A stretch of DNA of 54,517 bases from Chersky-840 sp035532735. GTDB taxonomy: Bacteria; Actinomycetota; Acidimicrobiia; Acidimicrobiales; UBA8190. Location: contig DATKQM010000011.1 in NCBI GenBank assembly GCA_035532735.1, forward strand, positions 1-54,517, read 5' to 3'. Position 1 is the stretch's first letter. Every line of letters begins with the position of its first letter. Positions 8,837 to 17,682 of the stretch are shown one piece after another. The notes below the pieces were generated by a model. That model was not told the origin of the DNA. It saw nothing but the letters and a program-made list of their open reading frames with translations, and did no database searches. The translations under genes were made by a program, and so were the position numbers.

Positions 8837-11416
8837 ATGGCCGACGCACGTCTAGGGCTACTGCGGAGCGCGCCCCCGCTCGCTCCAGTGGGTCCTTTCG
8901 ACTCCGTCCCCAACGCGTCGCTACAACTCACGGCGGTGTCCGATCTCACCAACGTCGTGATCTGGGAGCTCGTGGTGCCCGATGCCGGCATCGTCTGGCA
9001 CGCCCCCCTCGAACGGCTCCTGGCGGGCCAAGACCCCCATGGCAGATACCGGGTTCCGCCGGGCGCAGAGGGCAAGGAGCTCTACGCGTCAGAACTTGGT
9101 GAAGCCTTGCTTGCACCGATCGTCGAGACGGTCAAGGGTGGGATCGCCTGGGAGAATTATGAGCTGATCCAGGAGTTCGAATCTCCGGACGGGTCAACGC
9201 ACCGCGCCCTTGTGCGCGCCGTGTCTGTGTCCGACGCGGGGGGGTCTCGGTTGCTCGGGATTGTCGCCGACATCTCCGAGCCCGGTGACGTTCCCTGGGT
9301 CACCGCCGACGTCGCCGAGCGGCTGCAGCTCCTTGTCGAGCACTCGCCGGACGGGATCATCGTCCACCAAGACGGACTCGTCGTGTACACCAACCCTGCG
9401 GCAGTACGCATGGTGGGCCTGAGCTCAGCCGCCGACGCGCTCGGCAAACCCATCACGTCGTTCATCTCGCCTGACGACCTGACCGCCACCATCTCCCGGC
9501 TGGCCCATCTACGCGAGCCGGGTGACGTCGTCAAGGGATTTGAGCTGACGTTGGTGCGCATCGATGGCGGCGAGCTCCCGGTCGAGATCGCCAGCGCCCG
9601 CACGAGTTGGAACGGCAAGCCCGCCTTCCAGGTCATCATGCGCGACATTTCGGAGCGCCGGCTCGCGGAGGAGGCGGCGGTCGCACGCGCTGCCATTGAG
9701 CGTCGCTACGCGGCGGCCGTGGCGGCGCTCGAAGAGGGCGTGGTGGTCATCGACCGTGAAGGTGCCGTGGCCGCCACCAACGACTCGGCCACGAGGATCC
9801 TCGGCACACGCCTGCACGTGGGCCATGGTGACGAGATCTTCACGGGGGGACGCCGGGCGGTGCGTGAAGACGGTTCACCCTTCCGCACCGACGCCCTGCC
9901 CCTGGCCGTCGCCCTGTCACGGCGCGAGGCGACCACCAACGTCGTCATCGGCGTGCGCGATGAGCACGGCCAGGACCAGTGGCTGTCGGTGAGCTCGCGT
10001 CCGCTGGGGGATCCCGAGGGAGCGGACAACGCCACGGTGGTCTGCTCGGTGTCCGACATCACCGATCGCAAGCAGCTCCTCGACCGCCTCGCCTGGGAAG
10101 CGCGCAACGACCCGCTGACAGGGCTCGCCAACCGCAGTGGATTTCTCACCGCGGTCCAGGGTGCGATCGAGAACAGTGACGAAGAGACGTTGCAGTCGAT
10201 GGTCATGTTCTTCTTCGACCTCGACCGGTTCAAGCTCGTCAACGACTCGCTCGGTCACGCCGTGGGCGACGAGGTGCTGCTGGCCGTGGCCGAGCGCCTG
10301 CGCGCCACCATGCCTGACGTCATCAGCCTGAGCCGGCTCCACGGTGACGAATTCGCGGCGCTCGAACCCAACGTCACCGACACCGACGCGGCATTGCAGC
10401 GCGCCGAGGAGCTCCGGACCATCCTTTCTCGTCCCGTCCAGCTGAGCACCGGCCGCATGTTGTCGGTGACCCCGAGCATCGGGCTCGTGCGCCTCGCCGA
10501 TGTCGGTCGCGAGGCCTCCGATGTCCTCCAAGACGCGGACATGGCCATGCTCCAGGCCAAGACCAGAGGCCGTGGGCGTGTGGCCATCTTCGACGCGGGC
10601 CTCCGCGAAGAGGTGGGGAACCGTCTCGAGCTCGAGCACGACCTCCGCACCGCGGTGGAGAACGGCGAGCTGCGCCTCGAGTACCAGCCGTTGGCATCGC
10701 TCGCCAACGGTCGCGTGCTGGGCCTCGAGGCCCTGGTGCGCTGGGAGCACCCCCGCCGGGGTCTGCTCCTGCCAGCGCGCTTTGTCGGCCTGGCCGAGGA
10801 GTCCGAGCTCATCGTGGCCCTTGGTGCATGGGTGCTCGAAGCCGGTTGCGCCCAGATGGCGCGCTGGCGGGCCATGTACCCCGAGGCCACCGACTCCTTC
10901 TTGGCCGTAAACGTGTCCCCGCGCCAGCTCGACGGCCAACAGCTCATGCCCGCCCTGCGCAGCGCCCTCGAGAAGAGCGGCCTGCCTCCCGGCGCCCTCA
11001 TGCTCGAGATCACCGAGTCGGGCCTCGTCTCCGATGACGGGCACCTTCACGGCATGCTCGAGGAGCTGCGCGAGTTCGGGGTCCGTCTCGCCATCGACGA
11101 CTTCGGCACCGGCTACTCGTCGCTCAGCTACCTGAAGCGGCTGCCGGTCAGCTACATCAAGATCGACCGCTCCTTCGTGAGCGGCCTCGGCACCGACGCC
11201 GAGGACGAGCGCATCGTGGAGGCGATCACCGAGCTCGCCCACGGACTGGGGCTGCGGGTCATCGCCGAGGGCGTGGAGAACCGCCAGCAACGGCACGTGG
11301 CACGCCAACTGGGCTGTGACCTCTACCAGGGATACCTCCTGGCCGAGCCCCGCCGGCCCCGCGACATCCCCGCTTTCTGGCGTCCCCGCCCCACCGCGGC
11401 GCGCGCCGCGAGCTGA
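8837..11416 (+). CDS. PAS-GGDEF-EAL cyclic-di-GMP signalling protein
   Basis: 859 aa from the ATG at 8837 (AGGCAGGG just upstream); the frame is open back to a TTG at 8741. Three PAS-like sensor regions come first (~30-170, ~175-300 with IIVHQDGLVVYTNPAAVRMVG, ~305-440). The GGDEF domain has DPLTGLANRSGF and FFDLDRFKLVND, but the signature at 502-506 is HGDEF, so the first Gly is replaced. The EAL domain is complete: EAL at 631-633, AVNVSPRQL, LEITESG, IDDFGTGYSSL, IKIDRSFV and IAEGVE. It is soluble, with no membrane segment. The EAL half should hydrolyse c-di-GMP; the GGDEF half may be weak or a GTP-binding regulator. It could control the nearby polysaccharide loci. Confidence 0.93.
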   Translation: MADARLGLLRSAPPLAPVGPFDSVPNASLQLTAVSDLTNVVIWELVVPDAGIVWHAPLERLLAGQDPHGRYRVPPGAEGKELYASELGEALLAPIVETVKGGIAWENYELIQEFESPDGSTHRALVRAVSVSDAGGSRLLGIVADISEPGDVPWVTADVAERLQLLVEHSPDGIIVHQDGLVVYTNPAAVRMVGLSSAADALGKPITSFISPDDLTATISRLAHLREPGDVVKGFELTLVRIDGGELPVEIASARTSWNGKPAFQVIMRDISERRLAEEAAVARAAIERRYAAAVAALEEGVVVIDREGAVAATNDSATRILGTRLHVGHGDEIFTGGRRAVREDGSPFRTDALPLAVALSRREATTNVVIGVRDEHGQDQWLSVSSRPLGDPEGADNATVVCSVSDITDRKQLLDRLAWEARNDPLTGLANRSGFLTAVQGAIENSDEETLQSMVMFFFDLDRFKLVNDSLGHAVGDEVLLAVAERLRATMPDVISLSRLHGDEFAALEPNVTDTDAALQRAEELRTILSRPVQLSTGRMLSVTPSIGLVRLADVGREASDVLQDADMAMLQAKTRGRGRVAIFDAGLREEVGNRLELEHDLRTAVENGELRLEYQPLASLANGRVLGLEALVRWEHPRRGLLLPARFVGLAEESELIVALGAWVLEAGCAQMARWRAMYPEATDSFLAVNVSPRQLDGQQLMPALRSALEKSGLPPGALMLEITESGLVSDDGHLHGMLEELREFGVRLAIDDFGTGYSSLSYLKRLPVSYIKIDRSFVSGLGTDAEDERIVEAITELAHGLGLRVIAEGVENRQQRHVARQLGCDLYQGYLLAEPRRPRDIPAFWRPRPTAARAAS

Positions 11417-11429
11417 GCCCGTCGCCCGG

Positions 11430-13100
11430 TCACCTCGTCGGTACCACCGGCGCCCCTCCGCCCGGAGTGAGCACCTCGATGCCATTGTGGGCCGGGTTGT
11501 AGGTGTTGCCGAGCCCGAGGACGACGGCGTCTCCCACGGTCGCGATGCCTGACCAGTTCGCCTGGGGCAGCGCCACCTGAGCGATGAGACGACCCGTCCC
11601 GCCGTCACGTACGTCGATGGCCGCCTTCGACAATGCCAGGCCGCTGAAGGTCAGGCCGCCCGCCACGGTGACCGGAGCGAAGGACGACGAGAGGCTCTCG
11701 TGCCAGAGCACTTTCCCGGTGGCGCCGTCGAAGGACACGTCGGTGGGCTCTTGCGACTGCGTGTCGCGCGGGTTGGAGGGATCGCAGAGCAACTGCTTCG
11801 AGCTGTTGCTCTCGAAGCGCCCGAAATCCCCGACGGCCGTGGCGCCGTACACCCGCTTGCCGTCATAGGCGGTCGACGCGATGAAACCGCCCGAGAACCC
11901 ACCGAAGACCACGTTGGTCTTCCACCGCAGCCCGCCCGTGCGGGGGTCGACGGCGTAGTAGGTGCCGTCTTTGGAGCCCTCGCCCAAAAAGAGGGCTTTC
12001 CCCGCTGCATCGACCCCGGCATTGGGGGTGGCTCCGAAGTCCCAGTCACACTGCGGGTCGGGCCGAGCCGGTTTGTACTGCCACGCCACGGCGCCGTCGT
12101 TGACGTGCAGGGCGATCATGGACTCCGCCATGGGATGGGCGTTGGCGAAGTCGCAGTCGGCGGTGCCGAAGACGACCAACCCGAGGGCGGGGAGCACCGT
12201 TCCCGACGACCACACGCTGCCGCACCCGTCGTCGAGCACGTGCCCCTGGGCGTCGACGTCGGTCTGGTACTCCCACACGGGATCGCCGGTGGCGAGGCTC
12301 GCCCCTACCACATACCCCCCGTACCCGGCGGCGCCGTCAACGTCCACCCCGAAGAGCACGACCCCGTTCTCGACCACCGGCGACGAGAAGATGCGCGTGC
12401 CGTCGGTGTCCGGGCTCGGAGGTTGATCGGGCCTTCCCGTGTAGTCGTGCTCCCAATACAGTGCACCGTCGGCGGCGTTCAGCGCGTACAGGGTGTAGCC
12501 GCCTCCGAAGATGACAAGGGCAGGACGACCAGCGGTGGCGGGCTCGAACCACGCTGAAGACGTGACGAGGCCGCCGTCGGACGTGAGGTCGCGGTGCACC
12601 TCGCCCGGATAGGGCTTGACCGCGTTCTGGGACTTGAGCCGCACCTTCCACCGCAGCGTGCCCGTCTCGAGATCCACGGCGTAGAAGTAGTCGTCCCAGG
12701 ATCCGACGTAGACGACCCCATCGACGACGGTCGGGGTGGCCGTGACGGCATCAGCGGTGGGAAAGACCCACGCTTTTCGCAACGTCTTGACAGTCGTCTT
12801 GGTCAATGTGGTCCGGCCGTGGAAGGTGTGCTGGGCGTCATGGCCGTAGGTGGGCCAATCCCACGGGCCCGGCACGGTCGGGACTGCGGGGGCGATGGCG
12901 ACGGTGGACGTCGTGGCTGGCGTCGAAGTGGACGACGCCGTGTGCGCCGTCGTCGTCGGGCCGCCGCACCCCGACATCACGGCGCCGAGCACCGTGGCCG
13001 TCGCCAGCGTCCTCAGCCCGGGCTGGCGCCGGTTGGCCCGTGACCTCCCTGACCCCGGCCCTTTACCCGCCGGCCCGGGGCTGGCCGGCCCGGGGCTCAC
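11430..13100 (-). CDS. PQQ-like beta-propeller lipoprotein
   Basis: 556 aa from a GTG at 13100 (GAGAGG six bases upstream; a TTG at 13118 is possible). A signal peptide ends in the lipobox VMSGC, so it is probably anchored to the membrane outer face, followed by a Ser/Thr linker. The rest is a propeller of repeated blades such as VVDGVVYVGSWDDYFYAVDLETG, LYALNAADGALYWEHD, YYAVDPRTGGLRWK and VSFDGATGKVLWHE. CDWDFGATPN resembles the PQQ-dependent alcohol/polyvinyl-alcohol dehydrogenase motif DWDFGA. Either a quinoprotein dehydrogenase or a non-enzymatic scaffold is possible; no cytochrome motif is present. It lies 24 bases after the next propeller gene, probably in one operon. Confidence 0.8.
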   Translation of the reverse strand: MSPGPASPGPAGKGPGSGRSRANRRQPGLRTLATATVLGAVMSGCGGPTTTAHTASSTSTPATTSTVAIAPAVPTVPGPWDWPTYGHDAQHTFHGRTTLTKTTVKTLRKAWVFPTADAVTATPTVVDGVVYVGSWDDYFYAVDLETGTLRWKVRLKSQNAVKPYPGEVHRDLTSDGGLVTSSAWFEPATAGRPALVIFGGGYTLYALNAADGALYWEHDYTGRPDQPPSPDTDGTRIFSSPVVENGVVLFGVDVDGAAGYGGYVVGASLATGDPVWEYQTDVDAQGHVLDDGCGSVWSSGTVLPALGLVVFGTADCDFANAHPMAESMIALHVNDGAVAWQYKPARPDPQCDWDFGATPNAGVDAAGKALFLGEGSKDGTYYAVDPRTGGLRWKTNVVFGGFSGGFIASTAYDGKRVYGATAVGDFGRFESNSSKQLLCDPSNPRDTQSQEPTDVSFDGATGKVLWHESLSSSFAPVTVAGGLTFSGLALSKAAIDVRDGGTGRLIAQVALPQANWSGIATVGDAVVLGLGNTYNPAHNGIEVLTPGGGAPVVPTR

Positions 13101-13124
13101 TTCCCGCCTCTCGGACAAGCGTCG

Positions 13125-14552
13125 TTACCCGAAGCCCGCCGTCGCCGGGGCATTTGTGGGCGGGCCCTTGTCCGGAGCCGGGTTCTCGGCCGGCCCTGAC
13201 AACGGAGCGACGATGGCTCCGTTTGGATACGGGCACACCGTTGTGGCCGGCACGCACACGGTCACGCTGGTGGGGAAGTCGAAACCGCCGGCAATCGTGA
13301 CCGGCGCTGCGGGTTGGCCATTGGTCATGGTCACCTTCATCACGCGACCTTGGTAGCTGCCGGGCCCGCACCCGGTCAGCAGGCCCTTGCACACGACGTG
13401 GATGTCGACGAAGTACAGGGTCCCGTCCGGGGCGAAAGCCATGCCGAAGGGGTTGTACTGGTCCGGTGCCTTGCCGAGGTCCGCGATCGTGGTGCCGGGC
13501 ACCGTGCCCCGCCCGGGCTGGGGCTTGCCCTGATTGGTCACCCAGCGGATGGCGGGAGTGCCGATGTAGCTGCTCACGGCGAAGCAGTCACAGGTGGGGT
13601 CCTTGGCCACCCCCGCCGGGAAGGCCAGGCCCGTCACGAACGCCGAGACGTGCACCTTGCTCCGCTTGTAGATGCCGCCGGGGCAGTCCGCCGCGCTCGA
13701 CGGCAGTGACGAGGCGGCGAAGCGGAGCACGCTCTGGGTGCCGACGTTCGGGACGAGCACGTCGCCGTTGTCGGCCAGCGCCATCATCCCGGGCTGGGCC
13801 AGGCCGCCGGTCCCGTCGGTGTGGTGTGGCCCTACGCCTCCCGATGTCGGCCCGTACACGATGCAATACGTGGTGTACTTCGGTGCGAACCACTCCACCA
13901 GCCGCCCGCTGCTCGGTGGTGGGAAGGCGCCTTGTGCGGTGGCGATGTCGTTGCCGAACACGTTGCCGGCCTTGTCGATGGCGCACCCCGTGTAGGTCTG
14001 GTTGTTGTTGAACACGCCATCGGAGGTCGGCGGCGAGTCGCTACCGATGCTCTGGCCGGGAAGCTTGTACGGGCCTGGCACGTACAGAGTCTGGCCGCTG
14101 AACGCACCGTTGGGGTCGTCGAGCTCCACACCATCGGCGGGCTGCTTGTAGGGCTTGGCACTGCCGAGATTGTGCTGACCCGGGAGCGTGGGGTCGACTC
14201 CCCCGACGAAGCGACCGTCGGGCAGGACGCACATCTGCCCATTGAGGTCCCAGGGGGGAAAGAGCTGTCCCTGGGTGCCCGAAGGCACCGAAAGGAAGTC
14301 GACCTCCTCGTTCTGGTCCCAGTAGACGAGGTAGCCGGGCTTCCCCTTCAACCCCCCTGTGATGGGGGCGATGGGCCCGGTGGAAGCGAGGTTCGTGGAC
14401 GCCGTGGTCCTGGCCACCGTGGTCGACGAGCTCGTCTTCGACGTGGTGGAGCCCGCTGAGCACGCCGCCAACACCACGGTACTCACCACCATCCCGAACA
14501 CGGCACCTGGTTTCGGGCGCGTCCGTCGAAGACCAACATGGTGAAGATTCAT
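13125..14552 (-). CDS. NHL/SMP-30-like beta-propeller lipoprotein
   Basis: 475 aa; ATG at 14552 with GGGAG upstream (the frame is open to 14600). A hydrophobic signal ends in the lipobox VVLAAC, followed by a Ser/Thr-rich linker to about 60. The body has propeller-type repeats: MCVLPDGRFVGG, GCAIDKAGNVFGND, MMALADNGDVLVPN, GVAKDPTCDCFAVS and GMAFAPDGTLYFVD. Several Cys (for example DPTCDCF and CVPATTVC) suggest disulfides outside the cell. The exact function is unknown; such proteins bind ligands or act as sugar-lactone hydrolase relatives. It precedes the PQQ-like propeller lipoprotein in the same direction, so the two are probably co-expressed and localised together. Confidence 0.75.
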   Translation of the reverse strand: MNLHHVGLRRTRPKPGAVFGMVVSTVVLAACSAGSTTSKTSSSTTVARTTASTNLASTGPIAPITGGLKGKPGYLVYWDQNEEVDFLSVPSGTQGQLFPPWDLNGQMCVLPDGRFVGGVDPTLPGQHNLGSAKPYKQPADGVELDDPNGAFSGQTLYVPGPYKLPGQSIGSDSPPTSDGVFNNNQTYTGCAIDKAGNVFGNDIATAQGAFPPPSSGRLVEWFAPKYTTYCIVYGPTSGGVGPHHTDGTGGLAQPGMMALADNGDVLVPNVGTQSVLRFAASSLPSSAADCPGGIYKRSKVHVSAFVTGLAFPAGVAKDPTCDCFAVSSYIGTPAIRWVTNQGKPQPGRGTVPGTTIADLGKAPDQYNPFGMAFAPDGTLYFVDIHVVCKGLLTGCGPGSYQGRVMKVTMTNGQPAAPVTIAGGFDFPTSVTVCVPATTVCPYPNGAIVAPLSGPAENPAPDKGPPTNAPATAGFG

Positions 14553-14720
14553 CTCACGCTCCCCGCCCGGCCCCGTCCCTGAGGCTGACGCGGCCGTCAT
14601 AGTACGCCACCGGACTACGGGACGCCTCGCCGGTATCGAGCGGGACCTGTTGGCGACGATCGACTGGGGAGACCGACGGTTCTCGTACGGACCGTTCTCA
14701 GACCGACCGGTCCTGGGGGC

Positions 14721-16250
14721 TCAGCGTTGCCAGTAGCCGGGTGGGCCCTTGGTCTCGGGCGGGCCCGAGACACCGGTGATGCCCGGGGTGGCGTCGCGCG
14801 GGGACGACCGCACGACGTTGGCCTCGGGTATCCGCACCGACTCGGGGCGTTCGACCGCGCTCCGGCGGCCGTTGGACCTCTCGGTGCGCGGCGGCGGGCC
14901 GCTGCTCGGGGCGACGGGGACGGCCGACGCGGGCGGGGCGTCAGCCCGACGGAAGTGACCGTACCCGTAGGTCCCGTCTCGGCGACGACGGTTGAACCGG
15001 ACCCGGTTGAGGACGATCGCCACATTGGCGTTGGCGTTGTCGAGGCGCAACAGGCATTGCTGGAGCCGCTCGGGGTTGAACCGACGTGCGTCGACCACCA
15101 CGATGACGAGGTCGACCATGGTGGCGATGAGCACGGTCTCGGCCACACCGATCAGCGGCGGGCAGTCGATGACCGCGGTGTCGTGACGCTCGCGCAGCTG
15201 CTCGATGAGCAGCGGCAGGTGGGCGGACACGATGTCCGACGGATGCCGGTCGATGATGCCGGCGGGGATCACGTCGAGATAGGGGTTGGGCGTGCGCGAG
15301 GCATGGGCGAGTGCGTCCTCGGTCCGCCGACTCGTCACTCCGGGACCGAAGGGGACGCCCATCTGGGTGTGCAATGCGGGCTTGCGGAGGTCGAAGTCCA
15401 GCGCGGTGACGTGACGGTCCTGGGCGGCGAGCGCCCATGCGATGTTCGTCGCCACCGAAGTCTTTCCCTCACCCGGGTCGCACGACGTCACGGCGATCAT
15501 CGCCGATTCACCGGGCGGGAGGCTGATGAGCAGGTTGCTCCGTAGCTCCTGGAACGCCTCCATGGCCATGGGCTCGCTGTGCTTCACGAACAGATCAGTG
15601 GGCCGTAGCCCAGGCACGGCCACCCGCGGGATCTCGCCCAAGACGGTGGCGCCGATCCGTTCCTTGACCTCGGTGACCCGGCTGAGCCGACGCCTGATCC
15701 CCGCCGCCCATATGGCCGAGAAGATTCCGAGGATGACCCCGAAAGCGCCGGCCCCCACGAGAATGGGCTTGCGCGGGTTCGACGCGGCCATCGGTGACGT
15801 CGCCGGTGCCAGCTGCACCAGCCGGTACAGGACCTGCTGGGGCTGGAACGCGATGAGCCGACGGGCAACCGCGTTGGCCAGATCCGCCGCCGCCTTCGGG
15901 CTCGTGCTGGTGGCCTCGATCGTGACCACATCGGAGCCGGGGTCAGCAGCGGCGGTGACCGAACTGACCACGGCGCGCTCCGCAGCCGAGAGCCGGCTCC
16001 GGGCGATGGCGACGTTGGTGTCGTCGGTGGCCTCGGCGGGGAGCTGCGGGACGACGATGCCGATCACCGACGCGGAGCTCCCCCCGTCCACCGTGGTCGG
16101 ACTCGGCTGCGCGAGGACGAGGGTCGTGGCCTTGTACTGCTTGGCGGGTAGGAACGCCGCCGCCACGCCGGCGAGCAGGCATAGCACCAGGGCGGCCACG
16201 GCGACGAGGAGGTTGTGTCGTACGTCTCGGATTACTTGACGGATCTCCAT
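14721..16250 (-). CDS. Wzz chain-length determinant fused to CpsD/BY-kinase-like ATPase
   Basis: 509 aa; ATG at 16250, four bases after the upstream gene's stop, with AGGTGG before it. The Wzz part has two membrane segments (~13-34 and ~163-184) around an extracytoplasmic loop with an ATSTSPKAAADLANAV-type coil. The cytoplasmic part is a bacterial tyrosine-kinase-like ATPase: EAFQELRSNL, Walker A CDPGEGKTS (257-265), Walker A' ALDFDLRKP and Walker B TAVIDCPP. It should set polymer length and export with the polymerase next to it. The C-terminal tail has only scattered tyrosines (TYGYG and the final YWQR) instead of the dense Tyr cluster of classic BY-kinases, so autophosphorylation is uncertain. 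Confidence 0.88.
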   Translation of the reverse strand: MEIRQVIRDVRHNLLVAVAALVLCLLAGVAAAFLPAKQYKATTLVLAQPSPTTVDGGSSASVIGIVVPQLPAEATDDTNVAIARSRLSAAERAVVSSVTAAADPGSDVVTIEATSTSPKAAADLANAVARRLIAFQPQQVLYRLVQLAPATSPMAASNPRKPILVGAGAFGVILGIFSAIWAAGIRRRLSRVTEVKERIGATVLGEIPRVAVPGLRPTDLFVKHSEPMAMEAFQELRSNLLISLPPGESAMIAVTSCDPGEGKTSVATNIAWALAAQDRHVTALDFDLRKPALHTQMGVPFGPGVTSRRTEDALAHASRTPNPYLDVIPAGIIDRHPSDIVSAHLPLLIEQLRERHDTAVIDCPPLIGVAETVLIATMVDLVIVVVDARRFNPERLQQCLLRLDNANANVAIVLNRVRFNRRRRDGTYGYGHFRRADAPPASAVPVAPSSGPPPRTERSNGRRSAVERPESVRIPEANVVRSSPRDATPGITGVSGPPETKGPPGYWQR

Positions 16251-16254
16251 GGCG

Positions 16255-17682
16255 TCACACCACCTCGTAGTGGCGGTAATCGCCAAAGGTACGCATGGCC
16301 ATCATGGTCCCACCTCCCGAAGTCACAGCACTGCGAAGCAGCCCGAGCGACAGCCCGAGCAGTGTGGCTATTCGATAATTCTCGAAGATCGACTCGACCT
16401 GGCCCTGGGCGATCATCCCGACGATGACGGCGACGAGGGCGAGCGCCAGCACCGCCACCAACCGGTCCGGGTGCATCCGCCAGGCGGCGAAGCCGTTCAC
16501 CAGTGAAGCGACGAGCGCAATGAGGAACAACACCAATCCGATCACTCCGGTCCTCAACAAGAGGTCAAGGCCGATGTTCTCGGTGAGGTCCGTGGTGACG
16601 AACTGGTTCGGACCGGGAACGTAATAAGTGTAGGTGAAGCCGAGTCCCTCTCCGAGGATCGGATGTTGGCGGGCATCGCCGAGAGCCACGTTCCACTTGT
16701 TCAGTCTGGCCTGGGCGGATTCGGCCTTGGCCCCACTGTTGAGCGTCAGGTTGAGATTTCTCCCGATGGTCGACGCGAAGGGTGTTTGCACCGGGCGCTG
16801 GGCGGTGATGGCAGGGATGACCGACACGCCGAGCACGACACCGACCACGGCCAAGGCGGTGATGAGGATCTCCCCCATCCGGACCCTGAGCCTCTGCCGG
16901 GCTGTGCGCCCCAGGGCGACCACGAGCACAAAGACGATGGCGGCACCGATCATCAAGAGGACCGCACGCTGGAAGGCGAAGAACCCTCCCAGCAGCAGTG
17001 GCACCGTGGCCAAGAGGTTGAGCCGGCTGCGCCGATCCTTGGCCAGCTCGAGCAGCAATCCGATGAGTCCGATGGTGGCGAACAGCGCCGCGGAGTCTGT
17101 CCCCATGGGGCCGCTGTGGCTGAGCGGGATGAGCGGGAGCTTGGCGCTGTAGGAGAATTTGGCGGCGGTCATGAGGACCAGCGCCGTGGCGAGCAGCGCG
17201 GACCAGCGCAGGGTCCGCTCGAAGCCGCGGCCGTCGATGAACCGACGCACCGGAACGCCCGCCACGAGCGCGTACCCCCCCACGACGTACACGATGGCCT
17301 TGGCCTCATATGGGATGTAGGTGGTGCTGTTGTGGCGGAGGATTCCCTCCACAATCTCGAGCGACAACCAGCCCGCCACCGCCAGCCATGCCAGTGCCGG
17401 GACCCCGATCCGGGTCGGCAGTCCCTTGACCGCCATGCGGGCGAGGAGGGCGACGGTGATGATGACCTCGGGGGTCCGGAACTGGAACGAGCCCGCGCCC
17501 GGATGGAAGATGCCCCGGGGGACGTCACTGAAGTTGCCGTAGAGGCTTGACTCGACGATGAGCATGCCCAGTAGCAAGAACACGACCCAATGCTCGCGAG
17601 CGCTTCGCTCCCATTGGACAAAGACGTAGAAGAGCATGGTCGAGACGACCAGGCCGCCCATGAGCAGGATTACCCGGCTCAC
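16255..17682 (-). CDS. O-antigen ligase/Wzy polymerase-like membrane protein
   Basis: 475 aa; GTG at 17682 overlaps the preceding glycosyltransferase stop as GTGA. About eleven hydrophobic segments are visible, with a large extracytoplasmic loop near the C-terminal third that carries RLNKWNVALGDARQHPILGEGLGFTY, the W...HPxxGxGxG pattern of the Wzy_C/O-antigen ligase family. It should polymerise or ligate lipid-linked repeat units outside the membrane. Its neighbours, Wzz/BY-kinase downstream and glycosyltransferases upstream, support a polymerase role. No paralogue or flippase is seen in this locus. Confidence 0.85.
   Translation of the reverse strand: MSRVILLMGGLVVSTMLFYVFVQWERSAREHWVVFLLLGMLIVESSLYGNFSDVPRGIFHPGAGSFQFRTPEVIITVALLARMAVKGLPTRIGVPALAWLAVAGWLSLEIVEGILRHNSTTYIPYEAKAIVYVVGGYALVAGVPVRRFIDGRGFERTLRWSALLATALVLMTAAKFSYSAKLPLIPLSHSGPMGTDSAALFATIGLIGLLLELAKDRRSRLNLLATVPLLLGGFFAFQRAVLLMIGAAIVFVLVVALGRTARQRLRVRMGEILITALAVVGVVLGVSVIPAITAQRPVQTPFASTIGRNLNLTLNSGAKAESAQARLNKWNVALGDARQHPILGEGLGFTYTYYVPGPNQFVTTDLTENIGLDLLLRTGVIGLVLFLIALVASLVNGFAAWRMHPDRLVAVLALALVAVIVGMIAQGQVESIFENYRIATLLGLSLGLLRSAVTSGGGTMMAMRTFGDYRHYEVV

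Noticed and set aside
9917..11608. 563-codon minus-strand open frame
   Set aside because: Antisense shadow of the GGDEF-EAL gene; composition (His/Gly/Glu-rich) has no domain.
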